A stretch of 64,000 bases of DNA from Flammeovirgaceae bacterium UBA6059 (lineage in GTDB: Bacteria; Bacteroidota; Bacteroidia; Cytophagales; Cyclobacteriaceae): contig DIYH01000032.1 of the NCBI GenBank assembly GCA_002435755.1, forward strand, positions 62,001 through 126,000, read 5' to 3'. The stretch's first letter is position 1, and each line of letters opens with the position of its first letter. The notes beneath the pieces are model-generated. The model saw only the letters and a list, made by a program, of their open reading frames with translations, had not been told where the DNA came from and did not search any database. Shown here piece after piece: positions 18,544 through 27,341 of this stretch. The position numbers and the translations under genes are program-made.

Positions 18544-20274
18544 TCACTCATGTGCGATCACCTTTCCATTGCACCAATACTTGCCGTCTTCTTTTGCGAT
18601 TTTCGCTTGATGAGGTATGGCCACAATGAGTGCGGCTTCATCAGCACCTACCGTAAAATTGCTATACTCCGATACTCCTTCAGCCACGAGTCTGTGACTG
18701 ATAGCATCGAACAGGTCTACTCTATCCTGTGAATCATTCTTAAAGACAATTTCCTTGGGGGTATCGAATGGGTTGTAGTATAAGTAAGTCGGATAAGCAT
18801 CTTGTCTGTAAAAATCTGTTGCAAGACAGTCTAACCTTAGTACTTTATCCACATTGGTCTCCTCAATGATCGCTCCGTAGATACCTGCATAGGCGGAACT
18901 GTACAGGCTAAACATAGATACATCAGGCTGACCTTCTATCCAGTTGGGTCCATCTCCCAACGCAACTCCTTCAACATCCTTCAAGGCCTCTTTACCATAA
19001 TGATCTGCTTTCTTGAGACCCTCATAGGCTATTACATTTTTGGTAACCGACTTCTTTTCAGGTAGCCACTGATGTGCATCATCAATCTCAAAAGGATAGA
19101 ACAGCCTTGAAGCATTGGAGGCGTTGAGCATCCATTTACCGATAGTGCGTGCAAACTTCGGCTCATATCTGACCATAGGCACCATAGGCCAGGCCATAGC
19201 ATGCGTGTTCATCAGGAATGCATAGCCACCACCATCAATGATGCTACCCTGTAGTCCATGAACATCATATGGCCCCCACCGCTCAGAGATAATTCCCCAT
19301 CCGGTACGACCCCTTTCTGCCTTGCAGCCGTCAAAACTCCAGTTGAGTAGCCTCAATACATCGTAGTTGGTGCCATACTCAGCGTTGAGTCTGGCCGCAG
19401 TGTAAGCACCGAATGGCAATAGCACTTCATAGAACCTGCTTTCCTTTTGGCTGATCAGTGCATCTATCGCAGACTTTGCACCTTCCAGGTATCTTGGATC
19501 TCCAAATTTTTCATAAGCGCTCAATAGTACATAAGCATGACCGCCTGCAGCATCTTCCTGCGGAGGAATATGATTGGTCATCCCCTCCATGGTACTGTAG
19601 TCGAAGTAGGAATGCTCATAATCACCGTTCAGTATAGAATCCGCCTTATAGAACTGGTCTGCTATCTGTCTCTGGAAACGGTCAGTGTCTTCAACATCCG
19701 GGAAAAGATAGCTGATCCCATAATACAGAACATTAGGAAACACATCATACCACCAATCACGTCCGTAACCTCCTCCCAACATAGCAATATCAGGATTGGT
19801 GTTGTTCATCATGATGTTCCAGCCATTATCGCTATTGAAGTAGTTCTGTGCCATGCGCACGTAGTTGAAGCCATCTTGGTTGGTCTTGTCTATTCCCGAT
19901 AGGCCTCCACTGAGAAGTGCTCCGAAGGCAGTCAATGACTCATGAAAATCAATATGGGCTTCATACCCTTGCCTCACATCACCTATGACCGTAAAAAGCC
20001 CATAGGTGACCTGGTCCATATTGCGACGGGTAGAATCCAGCCAGATCAGTGGCATGTAAGGCCCCTCTTCGTCCCAATCGAACGCGTATCGGTCAAAGTT
20101 GACGGCCTTCTCCTGCCACTTGAGTTGCTGATAGGGTTCAGGGCTGTTCGGCATACTTTTGACCCTATCAATCTCTACCTGGTTGACCAGCTGGGTATCT
20201 TCTCCGCATGAAAAGGATGTCACAAGTAAGATCAGGTATAGACAAGTGATTCTTATAGTCATTAGATATTTCAT
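18544..20274 (-). CDS. Lipoprotein with helical-barrel-like domain, paralogue of the T9SS enzyme at 9644-12733
   Basis: The product is 576 residues with a lipoprotein signal (YLILLVTSFSC). The body aligns by eye with the N-terminal half of the 1029-residue protein of the same locus: IDRV..MP..P.PY, GIDKTNQDGFNYV, GRDWWYDVFPNVLYY, LNWSFDG, NASRLFYP and a C-terminal beta-rich segment (YPTYLYYNPFDTPKEI). The alternating helices (HAYVLLSAYEKFGDPRYLEGAKSAID) suggest an (alpha/alpha) barrel, typical of glycan hydrolases or lyases. Its start overlaps the stop of the MFS gene as ATGA. It is probably a periplasmic or surface enzyme processing the imported oligosaccharide; the family is not recognised, so the activity stays open. 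Confidence 0.78.
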   Translation of the reverse strand: MKYLMTIRITCLYLILLVTSFSCGEDTQLVNQVEIDRVKSMPNSPEPYQQLKWQEKAVNFDRYAFDWDEEGPYMPLIWLDSTRRNMDQVTYGLFTVIGDVRQGYEAHIDFHESLTAFGALLSGGLSGIDKTNQDGFNYVRMAQNYFNSDNGWNIMMNNTNPDIAMLGGGYGRDWWYDVFPNVLYYGISYLFPDVEDTDRFQRQIADQFYKADSILNGDYEHSYFDYSTMEGMTNHIPPQEDAAGGHAYVLLSAYEKFGDPRYLEGAKSAIDALISQKESRFYEVLLPFGAYTAARLNAEYGTNYDVLRLLNWSFDGCKAERGRTGWGIISERWGPYDVHGLQGSIIDGGGYAFLMNTHAMAWPMVPMVRYEPKFARTIGKWMLNASNASRLFYPFEIDDAHQWLPEKKSVTKNVIAYEGLKKADHYGKEALKDVEGVALGDGPNWIEGQPDVSMFSLYSSAYAGIYGAIIEETNVDKVLRLDCLATDFYRQDAYPTYLYYNPFDTPKEIVFKNDSQDRVDLFDAISHRLVAEGVSEYSNFTVGADEAALIVAIPHQAKIAKEDGKYWCNGKVIAHE

Positions 20275-21581
20275 TTTACAGCCAATTCTAGTGGTGCTTC
20301 GACTACTGGTTTTGCATCTTTACTCTCGTATGCATCGGCCTGTTTTATGATGTGCTTAGCAAGTGGAATGGATAGCAACTGTAATAGGGCTACCATAACA
20401 AGGGAGTATTTGAGAGCGAAAGTCTCGGATACATATGCGGCAAGTATGATAAACAGGCCTAGCCCGAAAAATCTGCCAATATAGAGGCCAAATTCATGAT
20501 TGAAGATATAGGCAAACTCATTTCGTTTTTCGCGATGTGCGACCACATCGATCACTCGCATCTGTATGGGAAAGTACGCAATGTCATGCAACGGCTGGAA
20601 TAGCACTTTGCACAATACAAACACCATCACGCCTATGGATGAAAACAGCAGTCCATTGAAGAGTGTACCGATGAGAAAGATCAAAAGACCGGCCGTCAAT
20701 ATTGAAATCCGATGTTCAGGTTTGGTTACCCTACCCAAAACATAAAGCATCACGGCAGTGACCGCACCACTGACACCCTGAACCAACCCTAGCGACCCTT
20801 CGTCACCTACAAGTCTCATAATCAATATAGCCGGAGCAGTGACGAGATAGCCCTGAACCATTCCTTTGAGTCCAGCCAGTACCATCAGCTTGTTCCAGAG
20901 CTGATCAAACTTGAAATAGAGAAATCTCTTATGGGCAGGATTTCTGAACTTGTCTTTATGGATAACAATGCTGGAGAGTATTGTCAATGCAAGGACTGCC
21001 ACGGTCACCATCTGATAGCTTCGAGACATGTTTCCACCAAACCATTCATTACGACTAGCCTGACCTAAAAACCATCCGACCGCCAAGGGAACTATGATGG
21101 CCGTGATCGTATAAAAGAAAGTCTCCAGACCATAATAATAGTTGCGATTTGTGTCTTGGGTAGTATCCAGTGCGAGGAAGTCTCTATTAGCCCAGAAGAA
21201 GCCAAAAGACGCTCCCATCAAAAAACCTGCAGTACCTACTCCACCAAGTGTAAGCTCTGAAAGTCCCATCATCACAAACATGGATATACCACTAAGGAGC
21301 ATACCAAAGCTGTACAGGTTGGAGATCCGAAAATGGCGCAGTAGATAACCGTTGATCAAGAAAGTAAAGGGTATCCCGGTGTAGACCGTCAACTGATAGA
21401 GCGCGACTATCTTCGGGTCATTAGAGTTGCGCATGATATAGGCACCTACGAATATTTCTATTACAGGTAGGACAAACGCGTAGATCATATTAGTACTCAA
21501 AAGCACACGCATATCCCTGGGCTGTGTCAGAAAAAACCTGTATTCCTGAATAGGCTTTTGTATTATCTGGAGTAAGCTCAT
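20271..21581 (-). CDS. MFS-type transporter, probable inner-membrane oligosaccharide importer
   Basis: The product is 436 residues with about twelve hydrophobic segments (for example MIYAFVLPVIEIFVGAYIM, LALTILSSIVI, ISILTAGLLIFLIGTLF, YSLVMVALLQLLSIPLA). That is the layout of a major facilitator protein. It overlaps GH130 upstream and the lipoprotein enzyme downstream by ATGA junctions, so the three are tightly coupled. In GH130 loci the partner transporter usually carries the short oligosaccharide that GH130 then phosphorolyses in the cytosol. That role is inferred from context; the sequence alone does not fix the substrate. Confidence 0.85.
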   Translation of the reverse strand: MSLLQIIQKPIQEYRFFLTQPRDMRVLLSTNMIYAFVLPVIEIFVGAYIMRNSNDPKIVALYQLTVYTGIPFTFLINGYLLRHFRISNLYSFGMLLSGISMFVMMGLSELTLGGVGTAGFLMGASFGFFWANRDFLALDTTQDTNRNYYYGLETFFYTITAIIVPLAVGWFLGQASRNEWFGGNMSRSYQMVTVAVLALTILSSIVIHKDKFRNPAHKRFLYFKFDQLWNKLMVLAGLKGMVQGYLVTAPAILIMRLVGDEGSLGLVQGVSGAVTAVMLYVLGRVTKPEHRISILTAGLLIFLIGTLFNGLLFSSIGVMVFVLCKVLFQPLHDIAYFPIQMRVIDVVAHREKRNEFAYIFNHEFGLYIGRFFGLGLFIILAAYVSETFALKYSLVMVALLQLLSIPLAKHIIKQADAYESKDAKPVVEAPLELAVK

Positions 21582-22639
21582 TGTCCCTGTTTAAGTGAGG
21601 TTAGGATTGCATTGATTGAAAGCTGTCCATTGCAAATGACTTCATCACTCGCTCCGTAGTAGATAGTGATGGTATCTCTCTCCACGATATGTCCATTGGT
21701 GAATACCACATTGCCGAAAAAACCCGTCTTCTCATAATCCGCTAAAGGTTCTACAATTGGTGCCACACTTCGGGCTATTACCTTAGTAGGATCTTGCAAG
21801 TCCATGAGTAATGCTCCCAGACAGTACCGGTTATCTTCATTGGCCCCATGGTAGATTTCCAGCCATCCTTCACTAGTCTTGATAGGTGCTGCTCCGGCCC
21901 CTATTCTGGCACTGTCCCAGTGGCCTTGACGTGTCGTGGCGATACATCGATGGTTCCCCCAATGCAAGAGGTCAGGTGAGTGAGCTATCCATATGTAGTT
22001 ACCACCAATGGTAGGGCTGCTCGGCCGATGCAGCGCATAGTATTTTCCATTGATAGCTTCTTCAAAAAGTGCACAGTCTTTATTGTGCGGTGGGATGATC
22101 ATCCCCTTTCGATCAAACGTTTTCCAGTCTTTTGTAGTAATCAATCCCACACCAACTCCCATGGGGGATACTTTGGTATAGGTGAGGTAATAAGTCTCTT
22201 CAATTTCAGAGACCCTGCAGTCTTCAATACCAAACGACTCCTGCTCTCCTAGCGGCAAAATCGGATCGTATCCTTCTTCTTCTGAAAAGTGGACCCCATC
22301 GTCACTGGAAAATAACCTCAGGTGCGAAAGGGTTGATAAATAATCTACACCGTCATAGGAAAATACACGCTTGTCACTATCGTCAAACTTTGGGTCATTG
22401 TTATCAAAGGTGATAAGCTCAATCTCGCCCGACGCATTATAGATAGGCAGAGTGGTTTGCCCTTCTTTCTGTACAGGACGTTCTGCCACTCGCACCAGCA
22501 ACCATAGTTTGTCTTTGAACCGAAAGACACCTGGATTAAGCAAGCACTCTATTTGCATCTCGAGCATGCTAGGTTTCACTTGCGTAGGAACCAAGATTGG
22601 ATTTTCAGGGTGTCGCTTCATCATATCTACGCTTGGCAT
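21578..22639 (-). CDS. GH130 family glycoside phosphorylase (mannoside phosphorylase type)
   Basis: The product is 353 residues, the usual size, with the five-bladed propeller signatures of GH130. These are ECLLNPGVFRFKDKLWLLVR; the catalytic-acid block FGIEDCRV with Asp near residue 140; the block HNKDCALFEEAINGKYYALHRP, containing the Lys and His/Arg expected to bind phosphate; GAGAAPIKTSEGWLEIYHGA; and GFFGNVVFTNG. Retention of the phosphate-binding block favours a phosphorylase over a hydrolytic GH130. There is no signal peptide, so it is cytosolic. Known GH130 phosphorylases act on beta-mannosides and release mannose 1-phosphate. It is the first gene of the minus-strand locus and lies 174 bp from the divergent HTCS. 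Confidence 0.92.
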   Translation of the reverse strand: MPSVDMMKRHPENPILVPTQVKPSMLEMQIECLLNPGVFRFKDKLWLLVRVAERPVQKEGQTTLPIYNASGEIELITFDNNDPKFDDSDKRVFSYDGVDYLSTLSHLRLFSSDDGVHFSEEEGYDPILPLGEQESFGIEDCRVSEIEETYYLTYTKVSPMGVGVGLITTKDWKTFDRKGMIIPPHNKDCALFEEAINGKYYALHRPSSPTIGGNYIWIAHSPDLLHWGNHRCIATTRQGHWDSARIGAGAAPIKTSEGWLEIYHGANEDNRYCLGALLMDLQDPTKVIARSVAPIVEPLADYEKTGFFGNVVFTNGHIVERDTITIYYGASDEVICNGQLSINAILTSLKQGQ

Positions 22640-22748
22640 TTCTCTTTATTATCTGCGTCTTGAAATCGTTTGAAATAGCACTGAAGGCAATTTCTTACTA
22701 ATGATGACCGCACATGTCCACTATTTTTCCAATTGTGTATACTATAGT

Positions 22749-22778
22749 TCAACACCCCTTTATTCTATAGAGTGTTGA
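22749..22778. promoter_or_regulatory. Inverted repeat in the divergent GH130/HTCS promoter
   Basis: TCAACAC (22749-22755) and GTGTTGA (22772-22778) form a 7-bp inverted repeat with a 16-bp spacer. It lies in the 173-bp region between the GH130 and HTCS starts. ATGTCC and GGACAT words lie on either side. It is a candidate HTCS binding site; the AraC-type domain of HTCS proteins binds near such promoters. Not demonstrated. Confidence 0.35.
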
Positions 22779-22812
22779 CTAAATTGGACATAATCAAAAC
22801 TGAGATGGACGG

Positions 22813-25800
22813 ATGAAAGCAACGGCCGTTAGAGTGTTGATATATTTCTGGTTGCTGAGCAATTCTGTGATGGCTCAAAGTGAGTGGCCACTTCAACGGG
22901 TTGATAAAACTACCGGTCTCTCCAACAGCTCTATTAATGCCATACTAATGGATGACCAAGACTTTGTATGGCTAGGCACATGGGATGGACTCAACCGCTA
23001 TGATGGGGATCAAATGGTCGTCTATAAGCCTGTTAAAGATGATCCCTTTTCAATAAGCAACAATGTGATCAGGCAGATCATACAAGATCAGCATGGCAAC
23101 CTTTGGATCGTAACACATGATGGCATTAACCGATATGATCGCCAACTAGATAGGTTTCATCGTTATCTTGATCAGGTCAATGATATTCCGTTCCTCGAAA
23201 ATAATCTCAAGGCGATACGCTCTTCTGACTCCTCTATATATGTCACACTCACTGGCTGGGGAATAGCTAGGTATTCGGAAGCTGAGGATAGGTTTATCCA
23301 ACTTGAGTCTTCCGATCATTCACTGAGAGACATTCATGATATTGGTTTACATGGATCGTACTTGTATGCTTTAAATACATCTGATGGCCTGCTGGCGTAT
23401 GATTTGGCAGATCAATCTACCCGCACAGTATTGAAGAGACCTGAAACTATGGGTTATCACGCGTTTATGACTATCCGGGACCTATTCTTTTTCATTTACC
23501 AAAGTGAGTCTTCAAAATTGACACTCATTCCACTCGCAGAAGACAAAGCAGGTGATCCTATTTACCTGGATACTGACCAATCTCAGATAACAAACTTATC
23601 AAAAAGTGAAAATGAAGAAAAAATATATGTTGGCACCAATGAGGGCAGGCTCTTTGAGATCAGGTACGAAGGAAGCCAAATGGTAATGCAAAACAGGGAC
23701 CACTTGTCTGTGACCATCTATCAAAAGAAGCTCAAAATCTTCTCGCTATATGAATCCAGACAGGACATTCTTTGGGTCGGGACCGATGGTGATGGTGTCT
23801 ATAAGTATCTGACAAGGGAGAGGGCCTTCCATTCGATCGGTGAAGGTGAACCATCCGATGGACAGTTGACTAACAGCATCGTCAGGGCAATACATAAAGA
23901 TGGAGGCAACAATATCTATTTAGGTACACGAAGCGGTGGTTTGAATGTGATCGACACCTATGAAAACACTACAGAAGTATACGACAAGACTAATGGGTTG
24001 AGTCATAACACAGTCTTATCACTCGGACAGGATAGACATGGCAATCTATGGGTGGGTACCGATGGTCAAGGAATAGATATGATCGAAAAGAACAGTCGTA
24101 AGATCCGGCATTTTCCGAGAGATTTTACCAATACAAAGGAGGAGTTGCAATTCGGTTCTGTTTATGAGATCATATTTGATTCCTATGATAACCTATGGCT
24201 AGGCACTAGCGGTTATGGAGTGGTTTATCTGGATATAGAGACCACACCTACCGGAAACTACCGGCTCAAGGACTCCTACAGTATTGTTCCGGACACGAAA
24301 CAAGACGCAGCTATCAACTTGAAGAGCAACATAGCCTATACCATACTGGAAGAAGAGCCTAACATACTATGGTTTGGCACACGCAACGGTGGTTTGTATC
24401 GCTATAACTCAATCACCCGGGATTTTACCCACCGTCTATCAGCCGATAACAACGGACGATCTTCACTCAGTAATAACGATATCTTAAGCCTGCACCTTGA
24501 CAAAGAAAACAAGCTCTGGGTAGGTACCAGTGGTGGCCTAAACAAGGTAAATTTGAGTGATTTCTCGGTAGAGCAATACAATCAAAAGGATGGGTTGGCG
24601 AACAACACCATTCATGGCATTCTGGAAGACGATCATCACAAGTTGTGGCTGTCGACTAATAATGGTCTGTTTGCCTTTTCCACAAACAATGGGAACTTCA
24701 AAAACTTCAACTGGAGTGACGGACTGCTTAACTATGAATATACTGATGGTGCTTTTTACAAGTCAGTCGGAGATGCTCGTTTGTACTTTGGTGGCACGAA
24801 AGGCTTGGATATCATCGAGCCAGCAAAAGTAGATACTAGCTCCGCCTACCCAAGATTAGTGCTAAGCGATCTACTGGTATCGAATATACCTGTATTACCG
24901 GGTGACAGTAGTGGCATCCTGCATACGCAAGTAGACTTGCAGAAAAAGATCGTACTGGACTATGACCAAAATTTTCTAAGCCTCAGTTTCACGAGTCTTG
25001 ACTATTGGCATAAGCAGCGATGTAGTTACAGATACTTTCTGGAGGGTTTTGATGATGATTGGATCGATATTGGCAGACAATCCAATATACACCTGACCAA
25101 CATCCCTCCTGGCGAATACACTCTACATGTTAACAACACAAATGAAAATGGTAATTGGAATCCTGAAACAAGACAATTAGCGATCCAAATTGCACCACCC
25201 TTTTGGGCGACACCACTGTCTTATTTTTTGTATGTAGTATTGGCATTGTTAGCACAAATGGGTCTCATCCTGATATTGAGAAATAGGGCCAAGGTCAAAA
25301 AAACGCTTGAAATCCAAAGACTCAGGCAAGAACAGGCAGAAACTCTCCAAAAGTATAAGTTAGAGTTCTTTACAGACATCACTCACGAATTCCGTACACC
25401 GCTGACGCTCATTTTGGGACCTGCTGTCTCTTTGATGAAACAGTTGCGAGACGATACTCAACTTCAGCCTCTCGTACAGACTGTCTATCATAACTCACTA
25501 CGGCTACAGAAGTTGATCCAGGAACTGATCCAGTTTAGAAAAGTAGAGCTGGGCAAGGAAAAGTTACGGATCAGACCACTCAATCTCAACCCATTCGTCG
25601 AGGAGGTTTTAGGTTCCTTTAAGGAATATGCATTACAAAAAGACATACAACTATCCTTTGAGCCAATCAAACAGGATGCTATTGTCTACGCAGATTCTGA
25701 TGTATTGGAGCGGATCATTATCAACCTGGTAAGTAACGCCCTAAAATACACTGACCAAGGAGGTAAGGTGGGCGTCAAAATCAATCAAACTCAAGGCAAG

Positions 25801-26934
25801 TTTTTCTTAAGCGTATGGGATACTGGGGTCGGCATCAATGCCAATCAACTATCTCAAATATTTGAGCGATTCACACATCTTCAGGGTGATAGAGACGAAT
25901 GGGATACAAACAGTGCAGGTATAGGCTTGTCACTTACGAAAAAGCTGGTACATCTCCATATGGGTGAAATAGAAGTAGAAAGTACGCCTGGAGAAGGATC
26001 AACCTTTACCTTTTGGTTGCCAACAGATATAGCAGCCTATGAAGGCAAGATCACTGAACATACCGATGATGCTATTCTAAGTAAGCTAAAAGAACACGTG
26101 AGGGCTGAGCTCTATCAAAAAGACAACCTGGATCAGGAGATGATCAACATCAGTCTCGAAAGGTTTGAGCACAATCTGCTTATTGTAGATGACAACATTC
26201 AGATATTGAGGCTGCTCAAGGACCTGCTTTCCAAGCATTATAATGTACTCCTGGCAACCAGAGGTCAGGAGGCGCTGGACATTTTGAGTAACCAAAAGAT
26301 AGACCTGGTCATCAGCGATGTGCTCATGCCAGAAATGAGTGGTTTAGAGCTTTGTAAAAAAGTCAAGAATAAAATTGAATCAAGTCATGTTCCTGTTATC
26401 CTACTTACTGCTAAAGGAGAGCTCGAAGATCAAATCGAAGGTTTAGAAGCTGGTGCTGACATTTATCTGCCGAAACCGTTTCATCCTGAGCACCTATACG
26501 CGCATATCAAAAGACTTATTGCTACGCGTGAATTGATAAGAGAAAAGTTTGAACCCTACTCTCCTGCCGAAGAAGACCTCACTACACTGGGGATTGGTGA
26601 AAAGGATGATGATTTTTTCAAATCACTGCATGAATATATCTCACAGGAAATGGGTAACACCCAGCTTGATGCTCAACAACTTGCTAACCATCTTGGAATG
26701 AGCAAGACATCCTTGTACAAAAAAGTACGGGCTATCACAGGTCAGACACCTCATGTCCTCATCAATCATTATCGCCTTAAGAAAGCTGCTTACTTGTTGA
26801 CACATTCTGACTACAATGTATCAGAGGTCATCTACAAGACCGGTTTCAACAGCCGATCATACTTCTACAAGTCCTTTCAGGAAACCTTCCACTGTACACC
26901 AACAGATTTCAACGAGATGAATAGTATTAAGTGA
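22813..26934 (+). CDS. Hybrid two-component system regulator (HTCS) with periplasmic propeller sensor
   Basis: The product is 1373 residues in one polypeptide. In order: a signal peptide (about 1-21, SNSVMAQ); two-component-regulator propeller repeats over about 22-680 (FVWLGTWDGLNRYDG, NLWVGTDGQGIDMIE, KLWVGTSGGLNKV); a Y_Y_Y domain (about 715-795, CSYRYFLEGFDDDWIDIG); and one membrane helix (about 800-825). A HisKA domain follows with phospho-acceptor His858 in DITHEFRTPL, then HATPase_c with NLVSNALKYT, DTGVGI and GIGLSLTK. A receiver domain has Asp1169 in ISDVLMPEMSG. An AraC-type helix-turn-helix closes the protein (about 1270-1373, LANHLGMSKTSLYKKV). All key residues are intact. It should sense an oligosaccharide in the periplasm and activate the divergent GH130-SusC-SusD operon. 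Confidence 0.97.
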   Translation: MKATAVRVLIYFWLLSNSVMAQSEWPLQRVDKTTGLSNSSINAILMDDQDFVWLGTWDGLNRYDGDQMVVYKPVKDDPFSISNNVIRQIIQDQHGNLWIVTHDGINRYDRQLDRFHRYLDQVNDIPFLENNLKAIRSSDSSIYVTLTGWGIARYSEAEDRFIQLESSDHSLRDIHDIGLHGSYLYALNTSDGLLAYDLADQSTRTVLKRPETMGYHAFMTIRDLFFFIYQSESSKLTLIPLAEDKAGDPIYLDTDQSQITNLSKSENEEKIYVGTNEGRLFEIRYEGSQMVMQNRDHLSVTIYQKKLKIFSLYESRQDILWVGTDGDGVYKYLTRERAFHSIGEGEPSDGQLTNSIVRAIHKDGGNNIYLGTRSGGLNVIDTYENTTEVYDKTNGLSHNTVLSLGQDRHGNLWVGTDGQGIDMIEKNSRKIRHFPRDFTNTKEELQFGSVYEIIFDSYDNLWLGTSGYGVVYLDIETTPTGNYRLKDSYSIVPDTKQDAAINLKSNIAYTILEEEPNILWFGTRNGGLYRYNSITRDFTHRLSADNNGRSSLSNNDILSLHLDKENKLWVGTSGGLNKVNLSDFSVEQYNQKDGLANNTIHGILEDDHHKLWLSTNNGLFAFSTNNGNFKNFNWSDGLLNYEYTDGAFYKSVGDARLYFGGTKGLDIIEPAKVDTSSAYPRLVLSDLLVSNIPVLPGDSSGILHTQVDLQKKIVLDYDQNFLSLSFTSLDYWHKQRCSYRYFLEGFDDDWIDIGRQSNIHLTNIPPGEYTLHVNNTNENGNWNPETRQLAIQIAPPFWATPLSYFLYVVLALLAQMGLILILRNRAKVKKTLEIQRLRQEQAETLQKYKLEFFTDITHEFRTPLTLILGPAVSLMKQLRDDTQLQPLVQTVYHNSLRLQKLIQELIQFRKVELGKEKLRIRPLNLNPFVEEVLGSFKEYALQKDIQLSFEPIKQDAIVYADSDVLERIIINLVSNALKYTDQGGKVGVKINQTQGKFFLSVWDTGVGINANQLSQIFERFTHLQGDRDEWDTNSAGIGLSLTKKLVHLHMGEIEVESTPGEGSTFTFWLPTDIAAYEGKITEHTDDAILSKLKEHVRAELYQKDNLDQEMINISLERFEHNLLIVDDNIQILRLLKDLLSKHYNVLLATRGQEALDILSNQKIDLVISDVLMPEMSGLELCKKVKNKIESSHVPVILLTAKGELEDQIEGLEAGADIYLPKPFHPEHLYAHIKRLIATRELIREKFEPYSPAEEDLTTLGIGEKDDDFFKSLHEYISQEMGNTQLDAQQLANHLGMSKTSLYKKVRAITGQTPHVLINHYRLKKAAYLLTHSDYNVSEVIYKTGFNSRSYFYKSFQETFHCTPTDFNEMNSIK

Positions 26935-26937
26935 TCT

Positions 26938-27341
26938 TTTTTGTTACAGAATTATAAGCACAGCACCAACACAAAAGCCCTAGCGTTTTACCAAGAGTTC
27001 CTCTTATTCACAGTTCCTCACCTGAAGGAATCGAACGGAATTGTCCAACCGGCAAGAATCCAGCATTTAGATAGCACGTAATTGCTCTGTCCTGTCGAGC
27101 TGTGGAACAATTTTGGTTCTTGGTAAGTAACTTTTGTCTTGAGTGTAGGTTTTTTTCTTAAGTATGTCATTGATAGGAAAGGCTAACATAAAAGCAAAGA
27201 ACCGATTTATGTGAAGAGCATTGAGAAGGGGTCTGAACTTTAAAAGGTTAAAGATTCAAGTCAAACTAGTTGGTAATACTGAATGCTTTCATCTCATTGT
27301 TCAGAGGTAAATCTTAATTTTCGGAGATCCACTATCAATAC
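26938..27341. other. Non-coding gap between convergent genes
   Basis: These 404 bases separate the HTCS stop from the stop of the Tat-exported protein gene. No convincing ORF, RNA gene or strong hairpin with a T-run was found by reading it. A terminator for either neighbour may be present but is not obvious. Confidence 0.5.
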
